This document shows positions 6,192-8,186 of a stretch of DNA of 8,186 nucleotides, piece after piece (positions within the stretch are counted from its first letter, which is position 1; each line of letters starts with the position of its first letter). Both the position numbers and the translations under genes were made by a program. This DNA is from an uncultured Bacilli bacterium (GTDB lineage Bacteria > Bacillota_I > Bacilli_A > RF39 > UBA660): NCBI GenBank assembly GCA_944329255.1, contig CALVIA010000045.1:1-8186 (forward strand), given 5' to 3'. The notes beneath the pieces are model-generated. The model did not search any database. It had not been told where the DNA came from and was given only the letters and a program-made list of their open reading frames with translations.

Positions 6192-6250
6192 AAATGACAG
6201 AATGACAGGAATTTATGGGTACCCACTTTTATCCGTCATTCTGTCATTTT
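6191..6250. repeat. 16-bp perfect inverted repeat built from AATGACAG units
   Basis: Left arm AAAATGACAGAATGAC (6191-6206) and right arm GTCATTCTGTCATTTT (6235-6250) are exact reverse complements around a 28-base loop that holds the palindrome TGGGTACCCA (6216-6225). The left side contains AATGACAG twice in tandem (6193-6208). It starts at the stop codon of the membrane-protein gene, and T4 ends the right arm, so it can terminate plus transcription. The internal direct repeats and central palindrome are more elaborate than a terminator needs. Confidence 0.8.
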
Positions 6251-6343
6251 ATATATAAACATCAAAAATTGTTATTATTGAAAAAAGCTATTCTTTAAAA
6301 TAATTTGTTTTTTTATAATATTACATAAGTTTCTTTAAACCTA

Positions 6344-6372
6344 TTGAAAAATCAAGACTTTTATTATATAAT
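6344..6372 (+). promoter_or_regulatory. SigA-type promoter of the two-gene cargo unit
   Basis: TTGAAA (6344-6349) and TATAAT (6367-6372) are separated by exactly 17 bases, a near-consensus vegetative promoter. Transcription should begin near 6379, leaving a leader of about 64 bases before the ATG at 6443. It also shows that the open frame extending upstream of 6443 is not translated. Confidence 0.75.
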
Positions 6373-6442
6373 AACTATCACATTTTTTAGGAGTTACTTT
6401 ATATATCTGATTGGTTTAGTAATAAATAAGGAGGAAATGATA

Positions 6443-7129
6443 ATGTTCGGTTTATATAATTTTTTAGATTGGAATGGAAACCCTAGAATTATGAGGGCAT
6501 CTACTATTCATAAAAAAGTTCTTGAAGCAAGTAAAAAATCTAATTATGGATGGATTGCATCAGCAACTGATTTGATTAATGTATGTTCAAAAAAGAATTT
6601 TCCTGTTGAATATGCTATTGACATAAAATCAGCATTATTAAATTGTTTTTCAGTTTTAATCAACAGTGAAGATGATACAACAAAAAGTAAAAAAACAGAT
6701 ATTTACGCAGTATATTATGCTTATAATTCGTTGTTTGGAATAGAAAATGAAAATGCAAAAAATGCTAGAAAAAATTTTTTAAATGGATTTTTACATAGAA
6801 TTCGTTGGAATTCTTGGCAATTTATGTTTCATCAAGGTGATTCTTTTAACAAAGTATGTAATAAATGGCAAGATACAAAATTAAATGAATTAATTCTTAT
6901 GGAAAATCTTAATTTTGATGAACTTAACTTATTACTTGAAGAAGATTTTAGAAAAGTAATAAAAAATGCTGAACAAACAGGTATATTTGTTGAAGATGAT
7001 AAAAGAAATGCAGAAATTCAAATGCAGATTATAGAAGAAGCTGTTAGTGATTTTACCGAAAGATATGGAACTAAGGAAAATCCTAAAGTAAAAAAACTAA
7101 CTACACCAAGAAATACAGTTAATAAATAA
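6443..7129 (+). CDS. Unrecognised 228-residue protein, first gene of cargo unit
   Basis: The start at 6443 is chosen because AAGGAGG (6428-6434) lies 8 bases upstream and the promoter TATAAT is at 6367-6372. An ATG at 6437 is too close to the ribosome binding site. The protein begins MFGLYNFLDW, is soluble and mostly helical in appearance, and has an aromatic-rich middle (RIRWNSWQFMFHQGDSF, about 119-135), an acidic segment (EENLNFDE-like, about 154-170) and a basic Lys/Thr-rich tail (KVKKLTTPRNTVNK). It has no signal peptide, membrane segment, Walker motif or nuclease motif that I can see. The second gene follows after 16 bases. It sits in the accessory part of the element, so defence, fitness or element-maintenance roles are possible. 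I do not recognise the family. Confidence 0.72.
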   Translation: MFGLYNFLDWNGNPRIMRASTIHKKVLEASKKSNYGWIASATDLINVCSKKNFPVEYAIDIKSALLNCFSVLINSEDDTTKSKKTDIYAVYYAYNSLFGIENENAKNARKNFLNGFLHRIRWNSWQFMFHQGDSFNKVCNKWQDTKLNELILMENLNFDELNLLLEEDFRKVIKNAEQTGIFVEDDKRNAEIQMQIIEEAVSDFTERYGTKENPKVKKLTTPRNTVNK

Positions 7130-7145
7130 GGAGGTAAAATTTATT

Positions 7146-7778
7146 ATGAATGGAAATAAAGATTTAAATTTTGTTTTATTTCACCCAGTTAGCATTTGTA
7201 TAAGGGGTAAACAATTTAAATATGGTATTAAGGATAACATGTCTTATCCATGTTTACTTGGTTTTATAACTGAAGATAATAAATGTGTTGAGGTTATTAG
7301 TGGTAGAAAATTTGATATTATTAGTCAAGAAGATTATGATCGTCGTTTTTATGTTGAAATCAAAAAAGATTCTAAAGTTATAGGAAATCCCGTTCGTATA
7401 TGTCGATGGATTAATAACACAGTAGAAAATCTACGCTTGATTGAAAAATATATTGATGCAAAAGGAAATTTAAGTCAAAGGGAAATAGCTAAATCTAGTG
7501 ATTTTTCTTATAGATTAAATCATTTACTTTTTAATCGACATTCAATATATTCTTCAAATGATGTTGAAACAGGATTTTACGATACATTAAAAAGATTTTC
7601 ATTTTCTAAATATTATTTACAAAAAATAGATATTGAAAATTTAAAAGCTTTAAAAGAATTTGCATATATTCAAAGTGGTAAAAAAGCAAGTGATGACTTA
7701 ACTGAAAAAAATGATATTATTTTACGATTAAAAAAGAAACTAAACCCATCAAAACAAAATAACCCTAATAAGCAATAA
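7146..7778 (+). CDS. Unrecognised 210-residue protein with possible helix-turn-helix, second gene of cargo unit
   Basis: AGGAGG at 7129-7134 overlaps the stop of the preceding gene and is 11 bases before the ATG; the two genes are surely co-transcribed. Residues about 1-90 look beta-rich (FVLFHPVSICIRG, YPCLLGFITEDNKCVEVISG). Residues about 95-130 read NLRLIEKYIDAKGNLSQREI then AKSSDFSYRLNHLLF, whose LSQREIAKSS core resembles the first helices of a helix-turn-helix (GNLSQREIAxxxxxS). The C-terminus is highly basic (ILRLKKKLNPSK). This suggests a nucleic-acid-binding protein, perhaps a regulator of, or partner to, the first gene. The resemblance is short, and no family was recognised. Confidence 0.7.
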   Translation: MNGNKDLNFVLFHPVSICIRGKQFKYGIKDNMSYPCLLGFITEDNKCVEVISGRKFDIISQEDYDRRFYVEIKKDSKVIGNPVRICRWINNTVENLRLIEKYIDAKGNLSQREIAKSSDFSYRLNHLLFNRHSIYSSNDVETGFYDTLKRFSFSKYYLQKIDIENLKALKEFAYIQSGKKASDDLTEKNDIILRLKKKLNPSKQNNPNKQ

Positions 7779-7799
7779 TGCCTATTAGGGATTTATTTT
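7756..7799. terminator. Bidirectional terminator between convergent genes
   Basis: Arms CCCTAATA (7763-7770) and TATTAGGG (7783-7790) are perfect complements around a 12-base loop that adds two more GC pairs. T-rich tracts follow on both strands (atttatttta on plus; ttattttg on minus). The site begins inside the last codons of the 7146 gene and ends at the stop of the minus-strand gene. Confidence 0.85.
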
Positions 7800-8186
7800 A
7801 CTCATTATTAATTAGAGAATAACAATAATCATAAACCAATAAATGACTATTAATTTTATCGTTAATAATTTTATCTTTAAAATCATTTTCATATATATTA
7901 AATATCATTTCAATAGAGAAATGCATTTTTTCTTTTTCAGTAAGTTCTAAATACTTGGCTGAAAAGAATAATAGATGTTTATATTTACTAAAATTAGTTA
8001 TTACTTTTGTATAGCTTGGATCTAATACACATAAAACTTGTTTTAATAAAATAATCATATCTCTTACATTAAAATCTACACTAAAATTTTTATTTTCTAA
8101 TAAATATATTGCTAATCTTACTTTATCAATATCACTTAAATTATCAAATTGATGTATTAAATCAATTACTTTTTTTGTATTATTTT
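7798..8186 (-). CDS. Unrecognised protein, 3' part (5' end beyond window)
   Basis: The minus frame is open from the window edge to the TAA at 7798-7800, giving about 129 residues. They include KKVIDLIHQFDNLSDIDKVR, then a middle with LLKQVLCVLDPSY and a C-terminus with IEMIFNIYENDFKD and ending YCYSLINNE. An internal ATG at 8056-8058 has no ribosome binding site, and the frame continues upstream without a break, so the start is outside. Composition is helical and Leu/Ile/Asp/Lys rich, with no membrane segment. It is convergent with the cargo unit and separately transcribed. No ABC ATPase similarity appears, so the far end of the element has not been reached here. Function unknown. Confidence 0.62.
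   Translation of the reverse strand, partial: NNTKKVIDLIHQFDNLSDIDKVRLAIYLLENKNFSVDFNVRDMIILLKQVLCVLDPSYTKVITNFSKYKHLLFFSAKYLELTEKEKMHFSIEMIFNIYENDFKDKIINDKINSHLLVYDYCYSLINNE

Noticed and set aside
6344..6442. Upstream N-terminal extension of the first cargo gene, starting at a TTG
   Set aside because: The TTG is part of the -35 box. The -10 box and the AAGGAGG lie within the extension, so the start is at 6443.

Overview
The window is AT-rich DNA with strong AGGAGG-type ribosome binding sites and mostly TAA stops, as in a low-GC Bacillota. A collagen-like protein, an aliphatic-sulfonate/nitrate-type ABC transporter and a Tn4451-like recombinase plus MobV relaxase fit a gut Clostridia or Bacilli lineage. 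The genus cannot be decided from this sequence.

Region 1, host chromosome (about 1-1859). All genes are on the minus strand. They are the 5' part of a collagen-like Gly-X-Y repeat protein that runs off the window start, a complete SsuC/TauC-type ABC permease, and the 3' third of its partner ATPase. The ATPase reading frame keeps Walker B, D-loop and H-loop but stops being ABC-like immediately upstream of its RRVALIR segment, just after where the LSGG signature should be. A GA dinucleotide sits exactly at that breakpoint.

Region 2, recombination end of an integrated element (about 1860-4800). A hairpin lies close to the junction. It is followed by a DinD-like Bro-N protein, a 537-residue large serine recombinase and a small unrecognised ORF just upstream of the recombinase, all on the minus strand. 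Recombinase type and size, the GA at the junction and a MobV-type relaxase remnant point to an integrative mobilizable element related to Tn4451/Tn5397-type elements. The other half of the ATPase, and so the far end of the element, is not in the window.

Region 3, decayed mobilization segment (about 5017-6250). A MobV-like relaxase lacks its catalytic N-terminal half and carries two frameshifts at identical A8 tracts. It abuts, head to head, a membrane-protein gene that also lacks its 5' end. A 16-bp perfect inverted repeat built from AATGACAG units closes this segment.

Region 4, cargo (about 6340-8186). A textbook promoter drives two tightly spaced, unrecognised genes, the second with a possible helix-turn-helix. 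A bidirectional terminator separates them from a convergent unrecognised gene that leaves the window. This two-gene unit is the best candidate for an undescribed function, but no function can be assigned from sequence reading alone.
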